A stretch of 64,000 bases of DNA from Bdellovibrionaceae bacterium UBA2339 (GTDB taxonomy: Bacteria > Bdellovibrionota > Bdellovibrionia > Bdellovibrionales > JAMPXM01), in assembly GCA_002344785.1 (NCBI GenBank), contig DDUL01000028.1, positions 122,438 to 186,437 on the forward strand, in the 5' to 3' direction. Below, piece after piece: positions 50,357-59,950 of the stretch (positions within the stretch are counted from its first letter, which is position 1; each line of letters opens with the position of its first letter). The translations under genes were made by a program, and so were the position numbers. The notes under the pieces are model-generated. The model saw only the letters and a list, made by a program, of their open reading frames with translations. It was not told the DNA's origin and searched no databases.

Positions 50357-51184
50357 TCACAGGGATTCCCGAAGCAGCCCCAGCATGGCTTCCCAGCTCC
50401 GGCGATCTGCCGACTCATTATAGGCTGCACCTTTTTTGGGATCTTGGCCGGCCGCCTTTTCCGTGAAGCTATGAACGGCTCCGCCGTACTTGATGAGCTG
50501 CCAATCGACTTTCGCGCTTCGCATCTCTTCTTCGAACGCTGCGAGATCTGCGGCGGGAACGAAGGGATCGTCGGCGCCATGAAGTGCGAGAATGCGGCCC
50601 TTGATGCGAAGTGCGTCCTGGGGTTTGGGCGAATCCAAGCCGCCGTGAAAACTGACGAAGGCTTTGGCCTCGGCACCTGCACGTGCCAGCTCAATCGCCG
50701 CCGTGCCACCGAAGCAGTACCCAATCACCGCCAGTTTTTTCTTATCCGTTTGCGGAAGATCACGCAGCACTTTGAGTCCCTGTTGCATGCGCGAGCGCAA
50801 CATCGTGCGATCCTTCTTGTACATCGACGAGAGCTTGGCGGCTTCATCGACGTTAGCGGGACGGCGGTTGGCGCCGTAAATGTCCACGGCGAAAGCGACA
50901 TAGCCGAGCTGGGCAAGACGAAGCACGACTTCTTGAGTTTGTTCGGTCACGCCCATCCAGTTGTGCGCCACCAATATCCCAGGGCGAGGCGTTTTCACCG
51001 CATCATCATAGGCGACGAAGCCTTCGTACTTGATGCCCGCCAGGTGATAGGTGTGAGGCTTGGAGACAATTGCGGCGAAAGCTGCGGTCGAACTGAAGAT
51101 CAAGAAAGTCGCCGCGCCTATGACGTTCGCGGCGATGAACTTTGAAATTTGAGCCGGTTGGAACTGAAGTGGTGTTGTTCGCAA
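50357..51184 (-). CDS. Secreted dienelactone hydrolase family protein
   Basis: I choose the TTG at 51184, five bases after GAGGAGG; it gives a 275-residue protein with a signal peptide ending T-A-A-F-A-A. The alpha/beta-hydrolase triad of the family is visible: Cys157 in G-Y-C-F-G-G, Asp in H-G-A-D-D-P near 205, and His238 in A-V-H-S-F. The substrate is not known; many such proteins act on esters other than dienelactone. Its export is unusual, since the best-known members are cytoplasmic. Confidence 0.88.
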   Translation of the reverse strand: MRTTPLQFQPAQISKFIAANVIGAATFLIFSSTAAFAAIVSKPHTYHLAGIKYEGFVAYDDAVKTPRPGILVAHNWMGVTEQTQEVVLRLAQLGYVAFAVDIYGANRRPANVDEAAKLSSMYKKDRTMLRSRMQQGLKVLRDLPQTDKKKLAVIGYCFGGTAAIELARAGAEAKAFVSFHGGLDSPKPQDALRIKGRILALHGADDPFVPAADLAAFEEEMRSAKVDWQLIKYGGAVHSFTEKAAGQDPKKGAAYNESADRRSWEAMLGLLRESL

Positions 51185-51225
51185 AGGAACCTCCTCGTGA
51201 GATGCGATCAGGATTTGCCGAAGTC

Positions 51226-51684
51226 TCACTCGCCTTGCGCGTCGGAGCGTGAGAGCTCACGGAAAAGTGTCTCCACGATCTTCTCGGACAACTCGGGCGT
51301 CGTGCAACCGCGCTCTGGGGCAATTGAGAAAATCTTAGAGCGCGAGGTCTGGCCGCGAATGAGTTGCACGCGACTTGTCGCAACACCCAAGACTTCAGAC
51401 AGCAGTCGTTGAAGGGCGATATTGGCCTCGCCATCGACGGGTGGGGCTAGAGTCTTGATTTTAATCTCAATTTTAATCTCGAGCGTGCTTGGGGAAGTTT
51501 TGTCGGTGGAGACACGGTGAAGATCGCCATGCAGGCCGACGATGACTTCGCGGCGTGCGCCGGGTTGAGCGCGAACTCGGATCAGCACATCGGCCTTGCG
51601 CACTTGCAGGGTGCATTTCAAGGCACGGCGAAGTTCGAAAGTGGGCGGAGGTGCCAGCTCAGATTTGCTTTTCGTTGAACTCAT
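51226..51684 (-). CDS. DUF167/YggU family protein
   Basis: This 152-residue protein has the YggU core: R-V-R-A-Q-P-G-A-R-R, L-A-P-P-V-D-G-E-A-N-I-A-L and L-I-R-G-Q-T-S-R-S-K. The family is widespread and small, with unknown function. N- and C-terminal extensions of about 35 and 30 residues are added here. A short Lys/Ile/Glu repeat (E-I-K-I-E-I-K-I-K) is coded by a near-duplicated ATTTTAATCTC. Its ATG overlaps the stop of the outer-membrane protein gene by four bases. Confidence 0.9.
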   Translation of the reverse strand: MSSTKSKSELAPPPTFELRRALKCTLQVRKADVLIRVRAQPGARREVIVGLHGDLHRVSTDKTSPSTLEIKIEIKIKTLAPPVDGEANIALQRLLSEVLGVATSRVQLIRGQTSRSKIFSIAPERGCTTPELSEKIVETLFRELSRSDAQGE

Positions 51685-52793
51685 TTGCCGTCGAGTAGAC
51701 GTTCAGTTTCGCGCAGATCATTTTCGATTCGCGCGGGTTCGAAGCCGTCCTCTTCAGGAGTGAAGATGGTGCGATCCGTCTTTTCATTGTCGAGTCGGAA
51801 TCCATCTTGATCGTTGGGTGAGACGGGTTCGATGCCGGGTGGAGTGGTGACGCGCGTGCCGCCACGCCGAGGCACCGAGCCGAAGTTCAAGGACAAAAAG
51901 AAGGTTTGCGCATGAGGCGCACGCAGCCCAGTGAAGCTTTGTTGATAGCCGGCGCGGATGTCGACGGTGCGGCCGGGAAGAAAGCCGGCGTAGACTTTGA
52001 AGGAGGTCTGAGCGGGATCCCAAGCGGCGAAGATTTGGCTTCCGGCATTGGCGGCGTTGATGGAGAGATTGCGTTCGGATTCTGTCAACTCGTCGGTGAT
52101 CATGGAGTCGTAACCCTCAACGCCGCCGCCGATGAGCATCGCATCGCCGATCGGCAACTCGCCGACGAAGCCATACAGAACTTTTTTGGCGAAGCCGTCG
52201 CTCGGAAAATTGGCGCCGACGTGGCCGATCCAGCGTGTGCGACCGATGTTCTTACGCATGTGCAGCACAGCTTGTGCGTAGCTCACGCCATCGTGAAGCA
52301 GCGGTGCGGTTTGCAAACGCGTGTTCTTGGACATCGCGATGCCGCCTTGGACCTCGGCAATCATGATCAACCAGTTTCGCCAAACCACAAAGTGGCCACC
52401 GGCATTGATTTCGGTAAGACCATTATTGGTCTTTTCATTGACGGAATCGATGGCGCGCACTTGCGAGAAGGCGCCGCCGGCGTACATGGAAAACTTCGGC
52501 CAAAACGCATAACGGCCGCGGAAGTTGGTTTCAAAAGCCGTGAGTTGGTTGTCGCCCGTTAGGCGCGTGAATTCGCCTCGCCCGGGACCATAGTTGGCTT
52601 GGGTGGTGGTGTAGCGAGTTGAACCGCCAAATCCGAACGAAGCTTTGCGCCAACCCCAAGGCGGTTGCTCAACGTAGGGAGCGGCGAAGGCCGACGGCGA
52701 GGAGCTGACGCCCGCAAGAACCGCGATCGCGACCATCGTCAGAGTTGAGAGGAGTTTTGCGAATTGAAAGTGGCGGCGAAGTGCATGTCTCAC
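51681..52793 (-). CDS. Predicted outer-membrane protein
   Basis: The product has a signal peptide (core about 18-35, cleavage near S-A-F-A) and about 280 residues of beta-strand-like, Gly- and aromatic-rich sequence, followed by an acidic C-terminal tail of about 60 residues after the last strand (F-F-L-S-L-N-F). The GTG at 52793 is my best start; the frame is open for another 49 codons, but these look non-secretory. It is the first gene of a pair with DUF167. The tail, exposed to the periplasm, is unusual for a simple barrel. No specific family is recognised. Confidence 0.65.
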   Translation of the reverse strand: MRHALRRHFQFAKLLSTLTMVAIAVLAGVSSSPSAFAAPYVEQPPWGWRKASFGFGGSTRYTTTQANYGPGRGEFTRLTGDNQLTAFETNFRGRYAFWPKFSMYAGGAFSQVRAIDSVNEKTNNGLTEINAGGHFVVWRNWLIMIAEVQGGIAMSKNTRLQTAPLLHDGVSYAQAVLHMRKNIGRTRWIGHVGANFPSDGFAKKVLYGFVGELPIGDAMLIGGGVEGYDSMITDELTESERNLSINAANAGSQIFAAWDPAQTSFKVYAGFLPGRTVDIRAGYQQSFTGLRAPHAQTFFLSLNFGSVPRRGGTRVTTPPGIEPVSPNDQDGFRLDNEKTDRTIFTPEEDGFEPARIENDLRETERLLDGK

Positions 52794-53076
52794 TTTGAGA
52801 AATCTACCTTTTGCGCGCGCGGAGTTCAAAAGACCAAGTGAGGCGGGTCTAGGCTGCGGCGATGGACGGCGTTTGCCAGCGTTTACAACTTCAGCAATTT
52901 CCTTGAGCCCAGATCGCGGTGTCGTCTCAAGTTGGAGCACTGTCCATCGGGCCGAGAGGCTTTCTGAGCCTGGCCTCGGCCTGGAGCAAAATGGCCTAGT
53001 CCAGTCGAGAACTCGGCCTCAGGCCGGTAGAAGCGATTCGCATCTGCCGATAATATAGATAGAGGAGAATCGCACT

Positions 53077-54486
53077 ATGAAATGGGCATTTGGCCATGTC
53101 TTGCGCGTTGGGCTGCGCCGTGGAGTTTCGGGGCAAGTTGCACCGGCACTGCTGCCGCGCTTGGTTTGCGGATTTCTTCTGGTGGTGATTTTAGGCGCTT
53201 GCGGAAAGCCGAACAAAAACGTGTTCGCTACTTCCAATTCTTCAGTCGGTAACGGTACGGCGGATGCTTCGCTTGGGTTTAGCGTTGCGCTGAAAGTTGA
53301 TCCGACCGACGGGACGCCTCGATTCCTGCATCGCTTTGATTCGATCAGTCAGCCTTGTCGCATCACTTCGGCAGAATCGCCCAAGCGAATCGATTGCTTG
53401 TTGCACATGCAAGAGTACGATCTCTTCTATTCGGGCTGGACAGTGAATATGAACGTGCCGCCTGGCATGTGTCCGTTCATCGAGCGCGACGTTTACTCTT
53501 ACTACAATTATCGGCCCGGTACGGGACCTGTGACGACGACGATCACGTTGGATTCTGCTGGTATCATGACGGCTTGTACGATGGATGGTCAGAACGTGTT
53601 GAGCGGCGGTCAGTGCGTCGGCCAAGAAGCCACCGTCAGTCCATCCGGCAGTGTGAGTTGCAATTACGACTACTCCACGCAGGACAACCCGGATCGACCC
53701 AACTGCTGTACAACTCCAGATTCGGCCTCGATCGCGATCACGACGGTTTCTTCGGCGGGCAACACCACGAACACCATCACGCCGACCTATGGCGGAAGAC
53801 ATGCCAACTGTTTGGGTGGTCATGGCGCGACGAGCGAGGAGTGGCCCAAGCAAAACGGAATTCCTACAACAGTGATCTCGTCTGTTCCGGCGGTCGGTGC
53901 GTCCTTCGAGTTGAAAGTCGATGGCGCGCGAGAGGGCTTTGGCAACAGCACGGCGACGACCACTTACTCGGCCAACTTCTTTGGCTGGACGTCGTACTTG
54001 GCTAATGGCAGCGGTTGGTATGCGGCCGCAGTTGAAAGCGCAGGTGCCGCGAACCTCATTCCCCGTGGCATTCGGCCAACGGCCGATCGCGGACCGACGA
54101 ATAACAACTTGGGGAACTCCATTCGCGATGGAAATCTCTATTATGGTTGGCGATGCGTGAATAACGCCGGTGAAACACTCAATGAAATTCGCCTGTGGGT
54201 GAACGAGTGGAACACCAAGGAAGATTATGAAAGCTTCGTTTCAACAGGCTCCTCGGCAGCCGATCCGCATAAGATCGGTACGGTGGGCGTCACTTGTAGC
54301 TCAGCCAACGGCCTTGCCGGTCAGTATTGCAACTCCTTCTGGGATTGGGATGAATTGATCGACTCCGTCGCCGCGAACCCCGTTGACGCCTATACGGATG
54401 GCGCCGATGCCGCTGCGACCTCGGATGGTCGCACCAATCGTTGGGTTTTCCCGCGCGATCCTCAGCGCCAGTATCCGACGAACTAA
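53077..54486 (+). CDS. Large Cys-rich lipoprotein
   Basis: The start follows AGAGGAG at nine bases. A long signal with a basic head ends in a canonical lipobox L-G-A-C (Cys43 or so), so this is a lipoprotein. The mature part (about 425 residues) has about 16 cysteines, many tryptophans and Thr/Ser/Gly-rich strands and probably depends on periplasmic disulfide formation. I recognise no domain. It stands alone between the outer-membrane gene pair and valS. A surface-exposed or predation-related role is possible, but only the secretion signal supports it. Confidence 0.72.
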   Translation: MKWAFGHVLRVGLRRGVSGQVAPALLPRLVCGFLLVVILGACGKPNKNVFATSNSSVGNGTADASLGFSVALKVDPTDGTPRFLHRFDSISQPCRITSAESPKRIDCLLHMQEYDLFYSGWTVNMNVPPGMCPFIERDVYSYYNYRPGTGPVTTTITLDSAGIMTACTMDGQNVLSGGQCVGQEATVSPSGSVSCNYDYSTQDNPDRPNCCTTPDSASIAITTVSSAGNTTNTITPTYGGRHANCLGGHGATSEEWPKQNGIPTTVISSVPAVGASFELKVDGAREGFGNSTATTTYSANFFGWTSYLANGSGWYAAAVESAGAANLIPRGIRPTADRGPTNNNLGNSIRDGNLYYGWRCVNNAGETLNEIRLWVNEWNTKEDYESFVSTGSSAADPHKIGTVGVTCSSANGLAGQYCNSFWDWDELIDSVAANPVDAYTDGADAAATSDGRTNRWVFPRDPQRQYPTN

Positions 54487-54585
54487 TGGGCCGAGCTCAT
54501 CAATCGCCTGAATTCTCCTTCCCCAAGCGGGCGCGCATGGGGTCATGCGTTGAGGCTGAGATGCCGACAATGTTAGTCTTAAAGA

Positions 54586-57303
54586 ATGTCGAACTCTTCT
54601 GGCGGACTTCCGGATCGTTACAATGCTCAAGATGTGGAACAGCGAATCTACCAGTGGTGGGAATCGCGCGGCTTTTTCAAAGCTGAAGACCAAAGCAAGA
54701 AACCTCCATTTTGCATCATCTTGCCTCCGCCCAACGTCACCGGCTCATTGCACATGGGGCATGCGCTGGACCACACCATTCAAGATTTGATCATCCGTTG
54801 GAAGCGCATGAGCGGCTTCAATGCACTTTGGCTTCCGGGTACGGATCATGCGGGGATCGCCACGCAAAGTGTTGTGGAGCGTGAGCTCAAAAAAGAAAAC
54901 CAATCCCGTCGCGACATGGGCCGTGACGCCTTTGTGAAACGCGTGTGGGACTGGAAGCATCAGTATGGCAATCGCATTTACACGCAGATGCGCCGACTGG
55001 GTGACTCTTGTGATTGGGAGCGCGCCACCTTCACGCTCGACGAAGGCGTATCACAAGCCGTTCGCAAAGTGTTCGTCGACCTCTACAAGCGCGGCCTAAT
55101 TTATCGAGGCCAACGCCTCGTCAATTGGTCGGGCCCGCTCGAAACCGCGATCTCGGATTTGGAAGTCGAACATCGCGAAACCAAAGGCGCGCTTTATCAC
55201 ATCGCTTACAAAGTCGAAGGCGATGCGACGCTGAGCCTGGTGGTCGCCACCACCCGTCCTGAAACGATGTTGGGAGACACGGCGGTGGCCGTGCATCCCG
55301 AGGATGAGCGCTACAAAAAACTCATCGGCAAGAACGTCATTCTTCCTCTCACGGGCCGTAAGATCCCGATCATCGCTGATACCTATGTCGATAAAGAGTT
55401 CGGCACGGGTGTGGTGAAGATCACGCCCGCGCACGACTTCAACGATTATCAGGTGGGCGTTCGTCACAAGCTGCCGATGATCAACATCTTGAATAAGAAC
55501 GGCACGCTCAACCAAGAGGCGGGCGAGTACGCAGGACTCAAAGTCGCCGAAGCGCGAAAGCGCATACTGGAAGCTTTGAAAGCCCAAGAGTTGCTCGTCA
55601 AAGAAGAGCCGCACACGCACTCGGTGGGTTACTGCTCACGTTCAGGTGCGGTGGTCGAACCATTTCTGAGTGAGCAGTGGTTTGCGCGCATGTCGCAAAT
55701 GGCGACCGCCGCTCGGCATGTGGTCGAAAACGGTTCGGTGCGCTTCGAGCCCGAGTCGTGGACGAAAGTTTACTTGCATTGGATGTCGATCATCGAGGAC
55801 TGGTGCATCTCGCGCCAGCTTTGGTGGGGACATCGCATTCCCGCATGGACTTGTCAGGACTGCTCGCATGTGACGGTGAGCGAGTCGGATCCCAGTGCGT
55901 GTGAAAAGTGCGGCTCCGCCAAGATTCGCCAAGATGAAGATGTGCTCGACACGTGGTTCTCATCGGCGCTTTGGCCGTTTAGCACCATGGGGTGGCCCAA
56001 AGATTCGGAGACGCAAAAGACCTTCTATCCCACAGACGTGCTCGTGACCGGTCACGACATCATCTTCTTCTGGGTCGCTCGCATGATCATCATGGGCCTT
56101 GAGTTCAAAAAGGATGTGCCTTTCCGCAAAGTCTACATTCATGGTTTGGTCCGCGACTCCGACGGCAAGAAGATGTCGAAGTCGACGGGCAATGCGTTGG
56201 ATCCGGTTGAGCTGATCGAGAAGTATGGCGCCGACGCGCTTCGCTTCACCATTCTCGCGCAGATCGCCAGCGGTCGCGATTTGAAATTTAGCGAGTCGCG
56301 CCTTGAGGGCTATCGCAACTTCATGAACAAAATCTGGAACGCCACGCGTTTTGCACTTGGCGCGCTTCAAGATTTCCAACCCACATCGACTTCGACACTA
56401 CCCCAAAAGGCGGACCTGTCCGTCGCGGATCAGTGGATCATCTTCGAGACTGGTCGCGTGGCCAAAGCCGTCGACGAGCATTTGGCGGCAGATCGCTACA
56501 GCGATGCGGCCAGCGTTCTTTATCACTTCGTCTGGAACGAATTCTGTGACTGGTATCTCGAGTTCTCAAAGCCCGTGATCTACAGCGAGGCTGGCCCGTC
56601 GGCCGAGCGCTCGGCGAATCAACTTGTGCTCGCGCAAACACTCAATCGCGTGATGCGCTTGTTGCACCCCTTTGTGCCGTTCATCACTGAAGAGATCTAC
56701 GCCAAGCTGCCGATTCGCGGCGAGGCCTGCATCATCGACGCTTATCCGACTGTGAAGAACGATAAAGATTGGTTGGCGCTCGGCACAGCTGAAGCCGCCT
56801 TCGAAATGTTGGTGGTCAAGGAAAGCATCACCGCGCTCCGAAATATCCGCGGCGAATTGCTCATCAAACCTTCGGTTGGCCTGACGGCGCGACTCGCGCC
56901 CAGCGATGCGCGCGTGCAAAAAATCTTGAGCGCGAATCGTCCTGCGATTCAGCGCCTGGCGCGTGTCGATCAGCTGGAGATTGGCGAGGCGGGCTCGCTC
57001 GCGAAATGTGCGGTGACGCCAGTTCGAATTGCCGGTGATGCGGCAGGTGCGGGCGGACTTCCCGCCGGTGTGGATGTGATCGTGCCGCTGGAAGGTCTTG
57101 TCGATCTGGCGGAGGAAGTGAAGCGTCTCGAGAAGGCGATCGAGAAAACCGAGAAAGACGTGAGCGTTCTCACCAAGAAACTTGAGAACGAGAATTTCAT
57201 CAAGAACGCGCCCGAAGACTTGGTGGCGGCTGACCGCGCCCTGTTGGAGCAGAACCGAGCCCGCGCCCAACGACTGCGGGAATCCTTAGAGCGCCTGCGC
57301 TGA
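54586..57303 (+). CDS. valS: Valyl-tRNA synthetase
   Basis: ValS charges tRNA-Val. This 905-residue protein has the class I signatures P-P-P-N-V-T-G-S-L-H-M-G-H (HIGH box) and G-K-K-M-S-K-S-T-G-N, the editing domain with T-T-R-P-E-T-M-L-G-D, the anticodon-binding domain and the C-terminal coiled-coil arm (E-V-K-R-L-E-K-A-I-E). Its length is typical. The ribosome-binding site is weak. No T-box-like leader was seen in the 99 bases upstream. Confidence 0.98.
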   Translation: MSNSSGGLPDRYNAQDVEQRIYQWWESRGFFKAEDQSKKPPFCIILPPPNVTGSLHMGHALDHTIQDLIIRWKRMSGFNALWLPGTDHAGIATQSVVERELKKENQSRRDMGRDAFVKRVWDWKHQYGNRIYTQMRRLGDSCDWERATFTLDEGVSQAVRKVFVDLYKRGLIYRGQRLVNWSGPLETAISDLEVEHRETKGALYHIAYKVEGDATLSLVVATTRPETMLGDTAVAVHPEDERYKKLIGKNVILPLTGRKIPIIADTYVDKEFGTGVVKITPAHDFNDYQVGVRHKLPMINILNKNGTLNQEAGEYAGLKVAEARKRILEALKAQELLVKEEPHTHSVGYCSRSGAVVEPFLSEQWFARMSQMATAARHVVENGSVRFEPESWTKVYLHWMSIIEDWCISRQLWWGHRIPAWTCQDCSHVTVSESDPSACEKCGSAKIRQDEDVLDTWFSSALWPFSTMGWPKDSETQKTFYPTDVLVTGHDIIFFWVARMIIMGLEFKKDVPFRKVYIHGLVRDSDGKKMSKSTGNALDPVELIEKYGADALRFTILAQIASGRDLKFSESRLEGYRNFMNKIWNATRFALGALQDFQPTSTSTLPQKADLSVADQWIIFETGRVAKAVDEHLAADRYSDAASVLYHFVWNEFCDWYLEFSKPVIYSEAGPSAERSANQLVLAQTLNRVMRLLHPFVPFITEEIYAKLPIRGEACIIDAYPTVKNDKDWLALGTAEAAFEMLVVKESITALRNIRGELLIKPSVGLTARLAPSDARVQKILSANRPAIQRLARVDQLEIGEAGSLAKCAVTPVRIAGDAAGAGGLPAGVDVIVPLEGLVDLAEEVKRLEKAIEKTEKDVSVLTKKLENENFIKNAPEDLVAADRALLEQNRARAQRLRESLERLR

Positions 57304-57398
57304 TTGCGCATTGCGAAATTGCGAGACGCGCCTGCCCACGCGGGAGTAAGTCCCTTTGGGCTCGCCATGTGGGGTGGTGGGCCGAATGAGGGGGAATT

Positions 57399-57878
57399 AT
57401 GCGTTTCATCTGCATCGCCATCGCGACATTGGCCGGAATTCAATCGGCCGAGGCCACAGCCTCTAATTTAGGAAATCTCACGCAACCATCGACACCGGGC
57501 CTAGCGGCTTCTGAAGTCGGTGTGAAGTCCATGGACGCTGAAGTTTGCCACAGCTTCGATGGGCGCTTCATCTTGGCGCGCGGCTTTGAGCAAAGCACAG
57601 GTTTCTTCATCGATTTGGCCGAAAAACCTGAGCCCAAACCTCGCGAAGGCTTCAAATACGAAAAGGCGCCTGGTGGCTTCATCGTGAAGAGTCCCGTCGA
57701 GCCCGACATGTTCGAATTGATGGCCGAGCCCTTTGAAGGCGTGAAAGTTCCCAAGGCTTTGTGGGCGGGAACTTTCGAAGTTCGCTTCGAAGGTAAAGTG
57801 AGTGTTACGGACCCGCAGGGAAAAGTTGTGGGCGACATGGAAGTCAGCTGTACGGCGGCACGGCTCGAGTACAACTGA
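57399..57878 (+). CDS. Small secreted hypothetical protein
   Basis: GAGGGGG lies four bases before the ATG. The 159-residue product has a short signal peptide ending near Q-S-A-E-A and a mature part of about 140 residues with two cysteines (E-V-C-H and V-S-C-T) that may form a disulfide. No family is recognised. It is followed by a tetranucleotide repeat and a terminator. Confidence 0.65.
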   Translation: MRFICIAIATLAGIQSAEATASNLGNLTQPSTPGLAASEVGVKSMDAEVCHSFDGRFILARGFEQSTGFFIDLAEKPEPKPREGFKYEKAPGGFIVKSPVEPDMFELMAEPFEGVKVPKALWAGTFEVRFEGKVSVTDPQGKVVGDMEVSCTAARLEYN

Positions 57879-57891
57879 AACGGAATTCGCG

Positions 57892-57911
57892 CTCACTCAC
57901 TCACTCACTCA
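57892..57911 (+). repeat. Tetranucleotide repeat (CTCA)5
   Basis: Five perfect CTCA units lie in the 3' region between convergent genes, 13 bases after the stop at 57878. They are outside any reading frame, so classical phase variation is unlikely. Confidence 0.7.
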
Positions 57912-57924
57912 TGCTGAGGCATAA

Positions 57925-57954
57925 AAAAACGGAGGCCATTGCGCCTCCGTTTTT
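57925..57954. terminator. Bidirectional terminator between convergent genes
   Basis: CGGAGGC and GCCTCCG pair around a six-base loop, flanked by A and T tracts that extend the stem by five pairs and give T-runs on both strands. It serves the small secreted gene and the oxygenase gene. Confidence 0.9.
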
Positions 57955-57976
57955 CATTTCTTTTGGCAGCGAAAGC

Positions 57977-58981
57977 TCACTTCAACAAGCCGATCTCTCG
58001 GAGACGTTGGTACAGAAAGTCCTGGGCGCTGATGGGTGGGTACTTCGCGCCCTCGCCCACACAAGAGGGCAAGCAAGTCAGCATGGCATCGGGGTTCGGA
58101 TGGATGAAGTAGGGCATGGAGTAACGGGCCGAATTGGTTCCGTCGTCGGGGTTCACCACGCGATGAGTGGTCGACGGAATCACATTGTTGGTCAAACGCG
58201 ACAGCATATCGCCGGCGTCGACAATCAGCGAGTTCGGATCTGAATCGATGGGTAGCCATGTGCCGTCGCGATCTTTCAGCTCGAGACCTGAAGCCGTCGC
58301 CGCCACCAACACGGTGATGAGATTGATGTCCTCGTGAGCTGCGGCTCGAACACAGCGAGGATCAACGCCCGCGGGAATCGGTGGGTAGTGCAAGAGGCGA
58401 AGAATCGAATTTCCTTCACCCATCATATTGCTGAAAAAGTCGCGAGGCAGATCGAGCGGGAATGTCAGCGATTCGAGCATGATCTTTCCGGCCTCATCCA
58501 AAGCTCGGTAGATCTTCGACATGACGGCGCGGAACTCCGGCAGTTCCGCCGGCCATACGTTGGCGGGATAAATGGATTGATAGCGATGTCCCTCAGGAAG
58601 ATCGCGGCCCACATGCCAGAACTCTTTGAGATCCATGACGGGAGAATCTTTGGCGTGCTCTTGACCAAACGGCGTGTAGCCGCGCTGAAAGCCCTGTTCC
58701 TTGAGCGCATATTTCAATTTCACGTCGACAGGCAAAGCGAAGAGCTGCTCGAGCAAGGCATACGCCGAATTCAACAGCGGCGTCGGGATCGGGTGATCTT
58801 TGAGCACGATGAAGCCGTAGTCTTTGATGCCGTGGAAGAAGTCATCGATGAAGCGCTGACGATCCGTGGCCGTGCCTTCGATGTAGGAGTTGAGACTCAA
58901 CTCGGGAACTCGGCGAAGTGTTTCAGGTTTGAAGCCTAAGTGATTTTTGCCCAACTGATCCGTCGTCGAAATTACGTCCAT
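57977..58981 (-). CDS. 2-oxoglutarate/Fe(II) oxygenase of the isopenicillin N synthase family
   Basis: This 334-residue protein has the facial triad H216-x-D218 (A-H-E-D-I-N-L) and H273 (S-T-T-H-R-V-V-N), and the R286-x-S288 pair that binds the co-substrate in A-R-Y-S-M-P-Y-F. The N-terminal region with F-H-G-I-K-D-Y-G-F-I-V-L-K-D-H matches the non-haem dioxygenase N-domain. Members oxidise many small molecules, so the reaction cannot be named. A GAGGGGG site precedes the ATG. It stands alone, with an AT-rich region (59082-59138) upstream that probably holds its promoter. Confidence 0.92.
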   Translation of the reverse strand: MDVISTTDQLGKNHLGFKPETLRRVPELSLNSYIEGTATDRQRFIDDFFHGIKDYGFIVLKDHPIPTPLLNSAYALLEQLFALPVDVKLKYALKEQGFQRGYTPFGQEHAKDSPVMDLKEFWHVGRDLPEGHRYQSIYPANVWPAELPEFRAVMSKIYRALDEAGKIMLESLTFPLDLPRDFFSNMMGEGNSILRLLHYPPIPAGVDPRCVRAAAHEDINLITVLVAATASGLELKDRDGTWLPIDSDPNSLIVDAGDMLSRLTNNVIPSTTHRVVNPDDGTNSARYSMPYFIHPNPDAMLTCLPSCVGEGAKYPPISAQDFLYQRLREIGLLK

Positions 58982-59081
58982 ACTTCCCCCTCAAGGCGCG
59001 GAAGCTACCCCGGCGAGGGTGGGGGGTGCAAGTGCGAGGTGCACTCGGCGGCTGTTGCAGGGCTCGGTAGATGTGTGGCAA

Positions 59082-59138
59082 GTGTTTGAAAATACTGATA
59101 TAAGTCGAATATTTTTAGAGCTTATTATGTAAGCATTG
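59082..59138 (-). promoter_or_regulatory. AT-rich segment, probable promoter region of the oxygenase gene
   Basis: This stretch is clearly richer in A and T than its surroundings and lies 100-160 bases upstream of the ATG at 58981. I could not define the -35 and -10 boxes with confidence. Confidence 0.3.
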
Positions 59139-59145
59139 GCCTGGC

Positions 59146-59940
59146 TCATTCGGCCTTGGGTTGCGTCTCTGGCTGCGTCTGTGGCCAGGCCGTCAGCGCC
59201 AAGACTCGAGCCTGATTCGACTCGGGAAGATCAAAGACCACATTCCATCCCGCATGCACAAAGCCGTAGCGGCTGGTGTAGGGGTTTGGATTGTCGGCGT
59301 GGCCTCGATACACAACGGGACGCGGATCTTGTTCAAGAATTTGCGTGATCGCGCGCTTTGCCGTTTCGGCATCGACGCCGAAGGCGTGGTGCAAATCGGC
59401 TTGTGCGGATTCCAGCCAACTGACTTGCAGAGTTTTTTCCGCGAGGTTTGCCGACCAGCCTTCGTGGGCCTCGGCCGGATGTTCGCGGCTTGGCAGATGC
59501 GGTTTGATGTCGAGGATGGCCGTGCCGTCGAGCAGGTCAAGGCCGGCGAGAAAAAGTCGGCGGCCATCGCGACGTAGGAGACGAGCGAGGCTCAAGCCGA
59601 TTGGATTGGGTCGGTGGGGGCTGCGAGTTGCGAAGACGCCGACGGCGGCTCCGCCCAGGCGAGGCGGGTGAACTTTGACCTTCTTGAATTCCTGAGTGCC
59701 GTTGCGATCAAAGACAAAGATGAGCCAAACATGCGAGTAGGACTCTAGACCATCGAAGATTTCAGGGTTGAGGTCTTCGCGCAGCTCAAAGGTCGAAGTG
59801 GTGTCGTTCACCAAGTTCGATTGTCGGGGAGTTCCGAATTTTTCCGTATAGGGAGTGCGCACGTGACCAATGCTGCGAAACTCAAAGCTTTCGCAGGCGC
59901 CGGGCGCGGTGGCTTGTGGCTTTGTTGAGTCATCCGCCAT
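59146..59940 (-). CDS. trmO: tRNA (N6-threonylcarbamoyladenosine37-N6)-methyltransferase TrmO
   Basis: TrmO methylates t6A37 in tRNA-Thr. The family motifs are present: I-G-H-V-R-T-P-Y-T-E-K-F-G-T-P-R-Q, H-P-P-R-L-G-G, G-V-F-A-T-R-S-P-H-R-P-N-P-I-G-L-S, and the C-terminal domain with S-R-Y-G-F. I start at ATG 59940, ten bases after the propeller gene's stop; a longer frame would run back into that gene. It is the last gene of the operon that begins beyond the right edge, with no evident functional link to the others. Confidence 0.92.
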   Translation of the reverse strand: MADDSTKPQATAPGACESFEFRSIGHVRTPYTEKFGTPRQSNLVNDTTSTFELREDLNPEIFDGLESYSHVWLIFVFDRNGTQEFKKVKVHPPRLGGAAVGVFATRSPHRPNPIGLSLARLLRRDGRRLFLAGLDLLDGTAILDIKPHLPSREHPAEAHEGWSANLAEKTLQVSWLESAQADLHHAFGVDAETAKRAITQILEQDPRPVVYRGHADNPNPYTSRYGFVHAGWNVVFDLPESNQARVLALTAWPQTQPETQPKAE

Positions 59941-59950
59941 GCGTGTTGAA

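Noticed and set aside
57892..57911. (CTCA)5 as a phase-variation tract
   Set aside because: It lies outside all reading frames and after a stop codon, between two convergent genes with a terminator; no promoter spacing could change there for a gene I can see.
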